Counted from the first letter of the stretch, positions 1 through 6,373 are shown. The stretch: DNA of 10,243 nucleotides from Burkholderiaceae bacterium (GCA_947457745.1 CANGWT010000051.1:1-10243); one strand, 5' to 3'. Numbers and translations: made by a program. The notes: a model not told the origin generated them from the letters alone.

Positions 1-265
1 GAGTGCAGCAGTAGGTAAGAAGATTGAAACTATCGAGAGCCTAGAAAAAAATGGTCAGCTCTCTAAAGTGCAAAAAGCATGGGTTGATAATCAGGTGCCG
101 CAATGTGGCTACTGCCAGTCAGGCATGGTAATGGCGACCACCGCTTTATTGCGCAATACTCCAAAACCAACTGATGCTCAGATTGATGCTGCGGTAACCA
201 ATATCTGCCGCTGCGGAACCTTCCAACAAGTGCGTGATGCTATTCATGCTGTGAGCAAGGCATAA
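1..265 (+). CDS. [2Fe-2S]-binding small subunit of a molybdenum hydroxylase (IorA-like), 5' partial
   Basis: This is the C-terminal part of a small iron-sulfur subunit that passes electrons from the molybdenum subunit encoded next. The frame is open from base 2 and reads through the left edge, so the true start and the N-terminal plant-type ferredoxin domain lie outside the window. The visible part is the helical second [2Fe-2S] domain. Its signature cysteines are present in QCGYCQSGM (bases about 101-127) and in NICRCGTF (about 200-223), the C-x2-C and C-x-C pairs of xanthine dehydrogenase/CO dehydrogenase small subunits. The stop TAA overlaps the AAGGAG ribosome-binding site of the next gene, which starts 9 bases later, so the two subunits are co-translated. 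IorA is the closest named subunit because the partner is IorB-like. The physiological substrate cannot be told from the sequence. Confidence 0.93.
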   Translation, partial: SAAVGKKIETIESLEKNGQLSKVQKAWVDNQVPQCGYCQSGMVMATTALLRNTPKPTDAQIDAAVTNICRCGTFQQVRDAIHAVSKA

Positions 266-274
266 GGAGCAATC

Positions 275-2506
275 ATGACTAAAACTATTAATACAAACAC
301 TACAAATACTTCACGTCGCCACTTTATTGTTGGATCAAGTGCTATTGCAACTGGACTAGCAATCGGCTTTGACTTCTCTTTCATCTCATCAGCGAATGCT
401 GCTATGGGAACTGGCACGACTGCTATGACTCCACTCACAACGCCAGAGATTGGTGTCTGGGTAGTGGTGAAGCCGAATGATGACATCGTTGTGCGTATCG
501 TTCGCTCAGAGATGGGCCAAGGAACCATTACTGGCTTAGCCCAGATGGTTGCAGAAGAATTACAGTGCGACTGGAAAAAAGTATCTTATGAGTACCCATC
601 TCCAGGAGAGAGTCTCAAGCGTAAGCAAGCATGGGGAAGTTACTCTACTGGTGGTAGTCGCGGTATTCGTACTTCTGAACAGTATGTTCGTAAGGGTGGA
701 GCAGCTGCTCGCACCATGTTGGTTCAGGCTGCGGCAAATCAATGGAATGTTCCGGCATCCGAGTGTGTGGCTAAAGACAGTGTGATTACACATACCCCAT
801 CTGGTCGTAAAACTACCTTTGGAAAAGTATCGGTTGCCGCATCTCAGCTAGAAGTGCCAAAGGAGATCGCTCTCAAAGATCCTAAAGAGTGGACTGTGAT
901 TGGCAAGTCATTGAATCGTATTGATGGCACGGCTGACAAGGTTACTGGTAAACAGATCTATGCCATAGACCTGAAGTTACCTGGTATGTTGGTTGCCACC
1001 ATTAAAGAGTCTCCCGTATTTGGCGGTAAGGTTAAAAGCTACGATGCCACTAAGGCTACAAGTATCAAAGGGGTGAAGAAGGTCATTCAAGTAAATGATT
1101 CTTCGATTGCCGTGGTTGCCGATACTTTCTGGCAGGCAAAGACTGGCTTAGATGCCGTCAATATTGTTTGGGATAACGGTAGTAATGGGGATGTTTCTAG
1201 TGCATCGATTAAGAAAATGCTAGAAGAAGGACTCACTGCCAGCGACACTTTTGTAGGTAACTCCAATGGTGATGCTAAGGAAGCAATTTCTAAGGCATCT
1301 AAAAAGATTGAGGCAACCTATTTCTATCCATTCTTGAACCATGCAACTCTAGAACCACAAACTGCGACTGCAAAGTGGACATCGGATTCTTGCGAAGCTT
1401 GGGTTCCAACCCAAGATGGCGAGGCATCCTTAGCTGCGGTAATTGCTGCTTCAGGCTTGCCTTCAGAGAAATGCAATGTCTATAAGGTCAACCTTGGCGG
1501 CGGATTTGGTCGTCGTGGTGCTTTCCAGGATTACACAACCCAAGCTGTCAATATCGCCAAGCAAATGCCAGGCACACCAATCAAATTGATTTGGACTCGT
1601 GAAGAGGATATGACGCAGGGTCGCTATCACCCCGTCATGATGTGTAAGATGACTGCAGCGATTGATGATAAGAAAAATATTACCGGTCTGGATATGCGCT
1701 TGTCAGGCCAATCTATTTTGGCGGCAGTTCGTCCAGCAGTAGTAGCAGCTAATAAGGGCAAAGATCCAGTGGTATTCCAGGGATTAGATGCTGCTGGAGA
1801 ACATGGCATCACGTATAGCTTCCCGAATTTGATGGTGGATCACGCAATGCGTAATACCCATGTGCCACCAGGTTTCTGGCGTGGCGTGAACGTCAATCAA
1901 AATGCGGTCTTCCTTGAAACCTTTATGGATGAGATGGCCGAAGCTACGGGTGTTGATGCTGTGGAATTCCGTCGCAAACACATGGAGAAATTCCCGCGTG
2001 CGATAGCCGTTCTCAATGCAGTAGCAGATGGCATTGGTTGGAATAAACCAGCTAAGCCAGGCGTTTTCCGCGGTGTTGCTCAAATGCGCTCATTCGGAAG
2101 TTATGTAGCTGCCGCTTGTGAGTTATCGGTCACCAATGGCAATGAGGTGAAAATTCATCGCATTGTGGCTGCAACTGATCCTGGTTATGTAGTCAATCCT
2201 GCACAAGTTGCTCGTCAAGTATCTGGCTCTTTTGTTTACGGACTATCTGCTCTCTTCGAAGAAGAAATTACGATCGAGAAGGGTGCGGTTGTGCAGAAGA
2301 ACTTCGACACCTTCAATTCCATTCGCCTGTCTCAGATGCCTAAGGTGGAGACGATCATCATTCAAGGTGGTGGCAAGGATTGGGGTGGTGTTGGTGAGCC
2401 GACTATTGCAGTTGCAGCGCCAGCTGTTCTCAATGCGATTTACCGTGCAACAGGCAAGCGCTTGCGCACTGTCCCATTGAAAAACAGCGGTATTAAGTTG
2501 GTTTAA
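275..2506 (+). CDS. Tat-exported molybdopterin-binding large subunit, xanthine dehydrogenase family (IorB-like)
   Basis: This is the catalytic molybdenum subunit of a periplasmic hydroxylase/oxidoreductase of the isoquinoline 1-oxidoreductase (IorB) and aldehyde oxidase type. At 743 residues it has the usual IorB length. An N-terminal Tat signal is visible (TSRRHFIVG at residues 12-20, hydrophobic stretch to about 40, Ala-x-Ala near 41-43). Molybdopterin-binding and active-site motifs are intact: EMGQGT near 79-84, HATLEPQ near 356-362, GGGFGRR at 408-414, PGFWRG at 532-537, and GVGEP at 705-709 with the probable catalytic Glu708. The GGGFGRR form, rather than GGGFGGK, is typical of IorB-like enzymes. 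AAGGAG at 264-269 lies 5 bases before the ATG. The product should pair with the upstream [2Fe-2S] subunit and pass electrons to a periplasmic acceptor such as a cytochrome c. soxX begins 19 bases after its stop, so an operon is likely. Isoquinoline, nicotinate-like heterocycles and aldehydes are all possible substrates; none is supported here. Confidence 0.93.
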   Translation: MTKTINTNTTNTSRRHFIVGSSAIATGLAIGFDFSFISSANAAMGTGTTAMTPLTTPEIGVWVVVKPNDDIVVRIVRSEMGQGTITGLAQMVAEELQCDWKKVSYEYPSPGESLKRKQAWGSYSTGGSRGIRTSEQYVRKGGAAARTMLVQAAANQWNVPASECVAKDSVITHTPSGRKTTFGKVSVAASQLEVPKEIALKDPKEWTVIGKSLNRIDGTADKVTGKQIYAIDLKLPGMLVATIKESPVFGGKVKSYDATKATSIKGVKKVIQVNDSSIAVVADTFWQAKTGLDAVNIVWDNGSNGDVSSASIKKMLEEGLTASDTFVGNSNGDAKEAISKASKKIEATYFYPFLNHATLEPQTATAKWTSDSCEAWVPTQDGEASLAAVIAASGLPSEKCNVYKVNLGGGFGRRGAFQDYTTQAVNIAKQMPGTPIKLIWTREEDMTQGRYHPVMMCKMTAAIDDKKNITGLDMRLSGQSILAAVRPAVVAANKGKDPVVFQGLDAAGEHGITYSFPNLMVDHAMRNTHVPPGFWRGVNVNQNAVFLETFMDEMAEATGVDAVEFRRKHMEKFPRAIAVLNAVADGIGWNKPAKPGVFRGVAQMRSFGSYVAAACELSVTNGNEVKIHRIVAATDPGYVVNPAQVARQVSGSFVYGLSALFEEEITIEKGAVVQKNFDTFNSIRLSQMPKVETIIIQGGGKDWGGVGEPTIAVAAPAVLNAIYRATGKRLRTVPLKNSGIKLV

Positions 2507-2529
2507 TGGTTATGGGTAAGCAGGAATGA
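2506..2529 (+). other. 7-codon mini-ORF bridging the molybdenum-hydroxylase stop and the soxX start
   Basis: An ATG overlaps the upstream TAA (TAATG at 2504-2508) and opens a 7-codon frame (Met-Val-Met-Gly-Lys-Gln-Glu) whose TGA overlaps the soxX ATG as ATGA. Ribosomes finishing the upstream gene could restart here and hand over to soxX, which has only a weak ribosome-binding site. The reading frame is seen directly; the coupling role is inferred and could be chance. Confidence 0.35.
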
Positions 2530-2960
2530 GACGAGCACTAGTAGCTTTATTGCTAGGGACCTCGACTCTTTTCCTGCCTTGCTTAGCGCACTCCCAAACC
2601 TGGGTAGGGGATTCGATTATGAATCCCCTCACTTCTTCTCCAGGTGATGCTGTGAAGGGGCGCGCGATAGTGGCCAGCCGTCAAGTCGGTTTATGTTTGC
2701 TGTGCCACAGCGGACCCTTTCCGGAAGAGCGCTTTCAGGGTAATCTAGCGCCAGACTTAATTGCTAGCGTGGGCCAATCCACTCCAGCTCAATTACGAGC
2801 TCGATTAGTTGATCCAGGTCGCTTGAATCCAACCAGCATCATGCCGGCGTACTATCGCACCACTGGCTTGAGTCGTGTGGCCCCCAAGTTTGTCGATCAC
2901 ACTATTCTTACTGGCCAAGAGATAGAAGACGTTGTGGCTTTTTTAGTAAGTCTTCAATAA
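2526..2960 (+). CDS. soxX: Sulfur-oxidation monohaem cytochrome SoxX
   Basis: SoxX is the monohaem partner of SoxA. The SoxAX complex oxidatively joins thiosulfate to the cysteine of SoxY in the periplasm. The 144-residue protein starts with a Sec signal (MRRALVALLLG, likely cleavage after Ala-His-Ser at 21-23). It has one haem site, CLLCH at 57-61, and a downstream IMPAYYR (105-111) whose Met106 is the likely second haem ligand. The stretch GLSRVAP, then ILTGQEIEDVVAFL, is characteristic of SoxX rather than a generic cytochrome c. An in-frame TAA at 2517-2519 makes ATG 2526 the first possible start in this stretch. No strong ribosome-binding site is seen. A 7-codon mini-ORF bridges the gap from the upstream stop, which may help translation coupling. 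SoxX usually sits near soxA; here soxY and soxZ lie between them. Confidence 0.92.
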   Translation: MRRALVALLLGTSTLFLPCLAHSQTWVGDSIMNPLTSSPGDAVKGRAIVASRQVGLCLLCHSGPFPEERFQGNLAPDLIASVGQSTPAQLRARLVDPGRLNPTSIMPAYYRTTGLSRVAPKFVDHTILTGQEIEDVVAFLVSLQ

Positions 2961-2983
2961 CTACCTGAAATTATGAAATCAAT

Positions 2984-3469
2984 ATGACTGAGTTCAATCT
3001 GAGTTCAAACCCCATCAAACTAAGTCGGCGCATGTGCATGTCTGCGCTGGGTCTTTTAGGTCTATCTAGTTGGATGGTTCCGAGTTTAACTATGGCTAAA
3101 AAGCCAGAAGCAATGGAGGCAATCGCAAAAATTATTGGCTCGAATACCATTCGTGATGGCCGAGTGAACTTGGTAATTCCGCCTTTGGTGGAGAGTGGCA
3201 ATTTGGTAGTGCTCAAGCTGTCCATAGAGAGTCCTATGACAGCAAATGATTACGTTAAGGCGGTGCATGTGATTGCCGAAGAAAATCCATCCCCCAATAT
3301 ATTCACTGCGTATTTCACCCCCCGTTCCGGCCGCGCTCAGTTAACGACTCGGGTGAGGTTGGCAGACTCACAACGAGTATGGGCTATCGCACAAATGAGT
3401 GATGGCAGCTTTTTCCGAGGGTATGCCGATACGCTCGTAACCCTTTCAGCCTGTACGGAGATGATATGA
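2984..3469 (+). CDS. soxY: Thiosulfate-carrier subunit SoxY with divergent C-terminal arm
   Basis: SoxY is the periplasmic carrier on which sulfur intermediates are covalently bound through a C-terminal cysteine; it works as a heterodimer with SoxZ. The 161-residue product has a Tat signal (LSRRMCMSALGLLG at 13-26). Its body is typical of the family: SPMTANDYVKAVHV (83-96), FTPRSGRAQLTTRVRLA (111-127) and MSDGSFF (138-144). The end is unusual. Canonical SoxY ends Gly-Gly-Cys-Gly-Gly, whereas this ends Thr-Leu-Ser-Ala-Cys-Thr-Glu-Met-Ile, with Cys157 kept and four residues after it. The stop overlaps the soxZ start as ATGA. No convincing ribosome-binding site precedes ATG 2984, but a 4-codon mini-ORF (2973-2987) ends on it. 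Identity as SoxY is firm; full swinging-arm function is less certain because the flexible glycines are missing. Confidence 0.92.
   Translation: MTEFNLSSNPIKLSRRMCMSALGLLGLSSWMVPSLTMAKKPEAMEAIAKIIGSNTIRDGRVNLVIPPLVESGNLVVLKLSIESPMTANDYVKAVHVIAEENPSPNIFTAYFTPRSGRAQLTTRVRLADSQRVWAIAQMSDGSFFRGYADTLVTLSACTEMI
3457..3469 (+). promoter_or_regulatory. soxZ ribosome-binding site and start embedded in the soxY C-terminal codons
   Basis: GGAG at 3457-3460 sits 5 bases before the soxZ ATG at 3466 and is the clearest ribosome-binding site in the sox block. It is read in soxY as part of the Thr-Glu codons that directly follow the active cysteine. The same DNA therefore serves as soxZ initiation signal and encodes the atypical SoxY tail. 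Confidence 0.75.
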
Positions 3470-3795
3470 GCAAGACTTCCCGCACAGGCATTACGATGCC
3501 AGCCCAAGCAAAAAAAGGCGCCATTATTGAAATTCGGGCAATTGCTCAGCATGATATGGAGACGGGCTATCGATACACAGAAGATGGAAAGCGGATCCCA
3601 CGCGATATCATTCGCCTCTTCACCTGTCAATACAACGGCGAGGAAGTATTCAGAGCGGATTTTTATCCAGGTATCGGCGCTAATCCCCTCATCATTTTCA
3701 CTACTGTGGCAGTAGCCTCCGGTACTCTTGTGTTCAAGTGGGTAGGAGATGATGGCTATGAGGCAGTAAACCAGGCGCAAATCACCGTCTCGTGA
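3466..3795 (+). CDS. soxZ: Sulfur-compound chelating/carrier partner SoxZ
   Basis: SoxZ is the small partner that forms the SoxYZ carrier heterodimer and helps present the SoxY cysteine arm to SoxAX, SoxB and other Sox enzymes. At 109 residues it is of normal length. Typical family segments are visible: HDMETGYR (29-36), IPRDIIRLFTCQYNGEEVF (44-62) and PGIGANP (68-74). It has no signal peptide, as usual, because it is exported bound to SoxY through the SoxY Tat signal. Its start overlaps the soxY stop by 4 bases (ATGA), and GGAG at 3457-3460 lies 5 bases upstream inside soxY. Its own stop overlaps the soxA start as GTGA. The tight overlaps suggest equal production of the two carrier subunits. 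Confidence 0.93.
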   Translation: MSKTSRTGITMPAQAKKGAIIEIRAIAQHDMETGYRYTEDGKRIPRDIIRLFTCQYNGEEVFRADFYPGIGANPLIIFTTVAVASGTLVFKWVGDDGYEAVNQAQITVS

Positions 3796-4577
3796 ATCTG
3801 TTCGTTTTTTGCCTTCGGGTACTACCGTTATTAGTCATTGTGATTGGGGTTGATTCCAGTCAAGCGCTTGAAGCTCCAAAAGATACTCGGCAATCAAGCT
3901 ATTACCTGATGACACCTGAGAATCGGGCAATGCAAGATGACTCCAATCTCAATCCCGCTTTATTTTGGGTCATGGATGGCCACAGCCTCTGGAAAGAAAA
4001 GACCGGAAAAAAGAATGTATCTTGTGCATCCTGTCATGGTGATAGTGGGCAAAAGATGGCTGGTGTAGCCACACAATTTCCTAAGATCCAGAAAGGGAAG
4101 TTGCAGACCTTGGAGGGTCAAATTAATCAATGCCGAACATCACGGCAAGAAGCCGCGGCACTTGCTTATGAAAGTAAAGAGCTCTTAGCCTTAACAACAT
4201 TTGTAGCAACCCAATCCAAGGGTTTACCAATCGCTGTTCAAGAAACGCCTCAGAATAAAAAAGATCTACAACAAGGTCGTCAATTCTTTAATGAAAGAAT
4301 GGGTCAGCTTAATTTATCTTGTGCCCAATGTCATCAAGATCGCGCTGGCTTGAAGCTGGGTGGAAGTTTGATTCCTCAAGGGCACCCAACGGCTTACCCG
4401 ATTTACCGAATTGAATGGCAGACCATGGGATCTTTGCAAAGACGTCTACGCAACTGTATGAGTGGGGTGCGCGCTCAGCAGTTTGAGTATGGCTCGCAAG
4501 AGATGGCTCAGCTGGAGTTATTTCTGATGTGGCGAGCGCGAGGTATGCCCCTTGAAACCCCAGGGGTCAGGCCGTAA
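3792..4577 (+). CDS. soxA: Sulfur-oxidation dihaem cytochrome SoxA
   Basis: SoxA is the catalytic subunit of SoxAX, the cytochrome complex that conjugates thiosulfate to SoxY with release of electrons. The 261-residue protein has a Sec signal (hydrophobic core about 8-20, cleavage likely after Gln-Ala at 24-25). Two CxxCH haem sites are present, CASCH at 78-82 and CAQCH at 177-181, so it belongs to the dihaem group. The essential active-site/haem-ligand cysteine is Cys222 in RNCMSGVRA, and the family end RARGMPLETPGVR is intact. Cys113 in NQCR may form a structural disulfide. Translation begins at GTG 3792, overlapping the soxZ stop; with no ribosome-binding site of its own it probably depends on coupling. 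It is the last gene of the plus-strand train: soxB does not follow and purU converges 7 bases later. Confidence 0.94.
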   Translation: MNLFVFCLRVLPLLVIVIGVDSSQALEAPKDTRQSSYYLMTPENRAMQDDSNLNPALFWVMDGHSLWKEKTGKKNVSCASCHGDSGQKMAGVATQFPKIQKGKLQTLEGQINQCRTSRQEAAALAYESKELLALTTFVATQSKGLPIAVQETPQNKKDLQQGRQFFNERMGQLNLSCAQCHQDRAGLKLGGSLIPQGHPTAYPIYRIEWQTMGSLQRRLRNCMSGVRAQQFEYGSQEMAQLELFLMWRARGMPLETPGVRP

Positions 4578-4584
4578 GTGCAGC

Positions 4585-5439
4585 TTAGTCTGAAAAGACC
4601 ACTGAAGTCGCACCATTAATCAAAACACGGTCATGCAAGTAGTAGCGTAGGGCGCGTGAGAGTACTGTGCGCTCAAGATCTCGACCCTTGCGAACCAAGT
4701 CTTCAGGTGTATCGCCATGGGTAACGCGAGTGACGTCTTGCTCAATGATCGGGCCCTCATCTAAATCACTTGTAACAAAGTGTGCGGTCGCGCCAATCAA
4801 CTTAATGCCGCGAGCATGAGCTTGATGGTAAGGCTTTGCCCCTTTAAAGCTTGGCAAGAACGAGTGATGAACGTTAATGCAGCGTCCGGATAATTTGGTG
4901 GATAAATCATCCGACAGAATTTGCATGTAGCGCGCCAAAATAACCATGTCGACTTTTGCATTAGCAACAATCTCGAGGAGCTTCGCTTCTTGCTCTGACT
5001 TCGTCTCTGGTGTAACTGGTAAGTGATAAAACGGAATATCCGTAAAATCAATACTGGAGTAAACCTCACGTGGATGATTTGAAACAATTCCAGTGATAAT
5101 CATTGGTAACTCACCAATGCGCCAACGATAGAGAAGATCTACTAAGCAATGATCAAGCTTAGATGCCATGATCAGCACTCGCTTTAAATCTTTTACAGCA
5201 CGCAAGTCCCAAGTGAGGTCAAAGCGCTCAGCAATTTCTACAAAGCCAGCCTTCAGAGATTTGCTATCAGCGACGCAGCTAAAGCTCACGCGCATGAAGA
5301 AGCGTTTAGAAGCTTTGTCATCGAATTGCTGGGCTTCTTCAATATCGCCACCTAATTCAAAGATATAGGTTGAAACAGCTGCAACAATGCCTGGTCTATT
5401 AGGGCAGGTAAGTGTGAGGAAGTAATTTTCTGTAGTCAT
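4585..5439 (-). CDS. purU: Formyltetrahydrofolate deformylase PurU
   Basis: PurU hydrolyses 10-formyltetrahydrofolate to tetrahydrofolate and formate in the cytoplasm, balancing one-carbon pools and supplying formate for purine synthesis. The 284-residue protein has the normal length and two domains. The first is an N-terminal ACT regulatory domain (about 1-80, LTCPNRPGIVAAVSTYIFELGG). The second is a formyltransferase-like catalytic domain (about 86-284). The catalytic triad is visible as Asn189 and His191 in NVHHSFLPSF and Asp227 in LDEGPII; the 38-residue spacing of Asn to Asp equals that of the related PurN. ATG 5439 is a natural start because the ACT domain begins right after it. No strong ribosome-binding site is seen. 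It is downstream of the small lipoprotein gene (47-base gap, holding an 8-bp inverted repeat) and converges with soxA. Confidence 0.96.
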   Translation of the reverse strand: MTTENYFLTLTCPNRPGIVAAVSTYIFELGGDIEEAQQFDDKASKRFFMRVSFSCVADSKSLKAGFVEIAERFDLTWDLRAVKDLKRVLIMASKLDHCLVDLLYRWRIGELPMIITGIVSNHPREVYSSIDFTDIPFYHLPVTPETKSEQEAKLLEIVANAKVDMVILARYMQILSDDLSTKLSGRCINVHHSFLPSFKGAKPYHQAHARGIKLIGATAHFVTSDLDEGPIIEQDVTRVTHGDTPEDLVRKGRDLERTVLSRALRYYLHDRVLINGATSVVFSD

Positions 5440-5451
5440 GGTTTCAATCGG

Positions 5452-5468
5452 TAAAAGTATTACTTTTA
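5452..5468. repeat. Perfect 8-bp inverted repeat upstream of purU
   Basis: TAAAAGTA-T-TACTTTTA forms a perfect palindrome with a single central base, 12 bases upstream of the purU start codon. The one-base centre and AT-rich arms fit a dimeric repressor site better than an RNA hairpin or terminator. No T-run or GC-rich stem is present. Which regulator, if any, binds it is unknown. Confidence 0.5.
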
Positions 5469-5486
5469 GGTACTATTTTTGACTGC

Positions 5487-5888
5487 TTATTTGGGGGTGG
5501 GCACTCTATCTGCTGGACCCGGATAGGATTCGCTCATATCTATTATTTTAGGAACGGGAATATCCGAGCAAATAGGCTTTGGCCCCAAAGCATTCAGAAA
5601 ATTACAATTTTGCTTGGTTGCTGCTGAGGCAGCATGTTCTAGGGGAGATTTACCAGTGGTAGCGGTGGAGAGAGCACTAGCCGAAGTCGAAGGATTAGCC
5701 ATTGCAACAGAGACAGCGGTGGTACTCGCTGTGCTTGCAGCGGTGGTGCCTGCACTTCCTAACGCCGCCAAGGCTGCCGCACATCCTGTAAGGTTTAGAC
5801 AAAGTGCAGCACTAACTATGACAATGTAAGGTGAAAAGTAAAAAGCAGGCCTAACGAAGTGAGTCGATCTGCTCTGATCTATGTCCAA
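5487..5888 (-). CDS. Small Ala/Ser/Thr-rich lipoprotein, unknown function, probable TTG start
   Basis: I do not recognise a named function. From a TTG start at 5888 the protein would be 133 residues: an Arg-containing N-terminus, a hydrophobic segment (about 21-33), and a lipobox Leu-Thr-Gly-Cys with Cys36 as the lipidation site. A low-complexity tract rich in Ala, Ser and Thr follows (about 37-79). The C-terminal part looks structured, with SPLEHAASAATKQNC and then a second cysteine in KPICSD, which may form a disulfide. The frame stays open upstream to 6083, but that part is antisense-free overlap inside the preceding adhesin-E-like gene and is unlikely to be translated. No ATG or GTG lies between that gene's stop (5901-5899) and the lipobox, so TTG 5888 is the best start, with low certainty. 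It is probably co-transcribed with its upstream neighbour, 10 bases away. Confidence 0.7.
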   Translation of the reverse strand: MDIDQSRSTHFVRPAFYFSPYIVIVSAALCLNLTGCAAALAALGSAGTTAASTASTTAVSVAMANPSTSASALSTATTGKSPLEHAASAATKQNCNFLNALGPKPICSDIPVPKIIDMSESYPGPADRVPTPK

Positions 5889-5898
5889 AGTGGGGTAT

Positions 5899-6306
5899 TT
5901 ATTTCCGCATGCAAACAACGTTAAACACTCCGGCCGTCCAAGACTCGTTGACGATGGGTTCATACTCGCTATTCGGAGTTTTATTATCCGAAACAACTTT
6001 ACCGCTGCCCTTGTTACCAGAGAACTCTTTGTATTCGATCGGGCGGTAGCTAATCGCTGGGCAGTTATATTCATTAATGCCAATGATAGAACTAACAGGC
6101 AGCTTTGATTTTGGATTCATACCAGCTCTTTTAAAATCTAGCATGGACAAAATTTGTGCTTTTTCACCGGACCCGCTAATGGTATCTAAATCAACGTAAA
6201 CCACCATCATCTCATTCGACCCCAATTCTTTCCATGCAGCAAAGCTGTTGGAGAAGGGTAAAAAGAAAAGCACAGTAGCGATAGAGAATACTTGTATTGT
6301 TTTCAT
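5899..6306 (-). CDS. Small exported protein, surface-adhesin protein E type
   Basis: The 135-residue product has a clear Sec signal (MKTIQVFSIATVLFFLPF, cleavage likely after Ser-Phe-Ala at 21-23). The mature part opens AWKELGSNEMMVVYVDLDTI and continues with LDFKRAG. This is the pattern of small secreted proteins matching the surface-adhesin protein E (Adhesin_E) family, widespread in Betaproteobacteria. The family name comes from a Haemophilus adhesin; adhesion is not shown for such short homologues. Cys82 (YNCPAISYRP) and Cys132 near the C-terminus could form a disulfide. ATG 6306 is chosen because the signal peptide begins there. A TTG 21 bases upstream (6327) with an AGG 7 bases before it is an alternative that would add Met-Asn-Asn-Asn-Pro-Ser-Leu. 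It lies between the acylase and the lipoprotein gene, all on the same strand. Confidence 0.8.
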   Translation of the reverse strand: MKTIQVFSIATVLFFLPFSNSFAAWKELGSNEMMVVYVDLDTISGSGEKAQILSMLDFKRAGMNPKSKLPVSSIIGINEYNCPAISYRPIEYKEFSGNKGSGKVVSDNKTPNSEYEPIVNESWTAGVFNVVCMRK

Positions 6307-6373
6307 AAGAGATGGGTTGTTATTCAATGGTTAGCCTGATTTAGACCTGTAATTAGTATTCTAAACTCCCCCA

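Noticed and set aside
1784..2083. 99-residue minus-strand frame inside the molybdenum subunit gene
   Set aside because: It lies wholly within a gene with intact motifs on the other strand, and shows no signal, domain or ribosome-binding site.
3337..3780. 147-residue open frame on the minus strand across soxY and soxZ
   Set aside because: It is antisense to two well-recognised genes, has no family features, and contains unlikely Cys/Ser-rich composition.
4557..4567. ACCCC-A-GGGGT palindrome near the end of soxA, considered as a terminator
   Set aside because: A one-base centre cannot form a proper loop with the full stem, there is no T-run, and it is inside the coding region.
4588..4599. GTCT-GAAA-AGAC hairpin at the purU end
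   Set aside because: The stem is only 4 bp, lies in coding sequence, and has no T-run, so it is not a credible terminator.
5440..5486. Riboswitch upstream of purU
   Set aside because: The gap is only 47 bases and holds an AT-rich palindrome, which is too short for a folate/ZTP-type aptamer with expression platform.
5614..5829. 71-residue Ala/Val-rich plus-strand frame
   Set aside because: It is the antisense reading of the low-complexity tract of the lipoprotein gene, and repetitive codons leave such frames open.
5889..6083. N-terminal extension of the small lipoprotein frame
   Set aside because: It overlaps the adhesin-E-like gene in another frame, places the lipobox about 100 residues from the N-terminus, and is not compatible with a lipoprotein signal.
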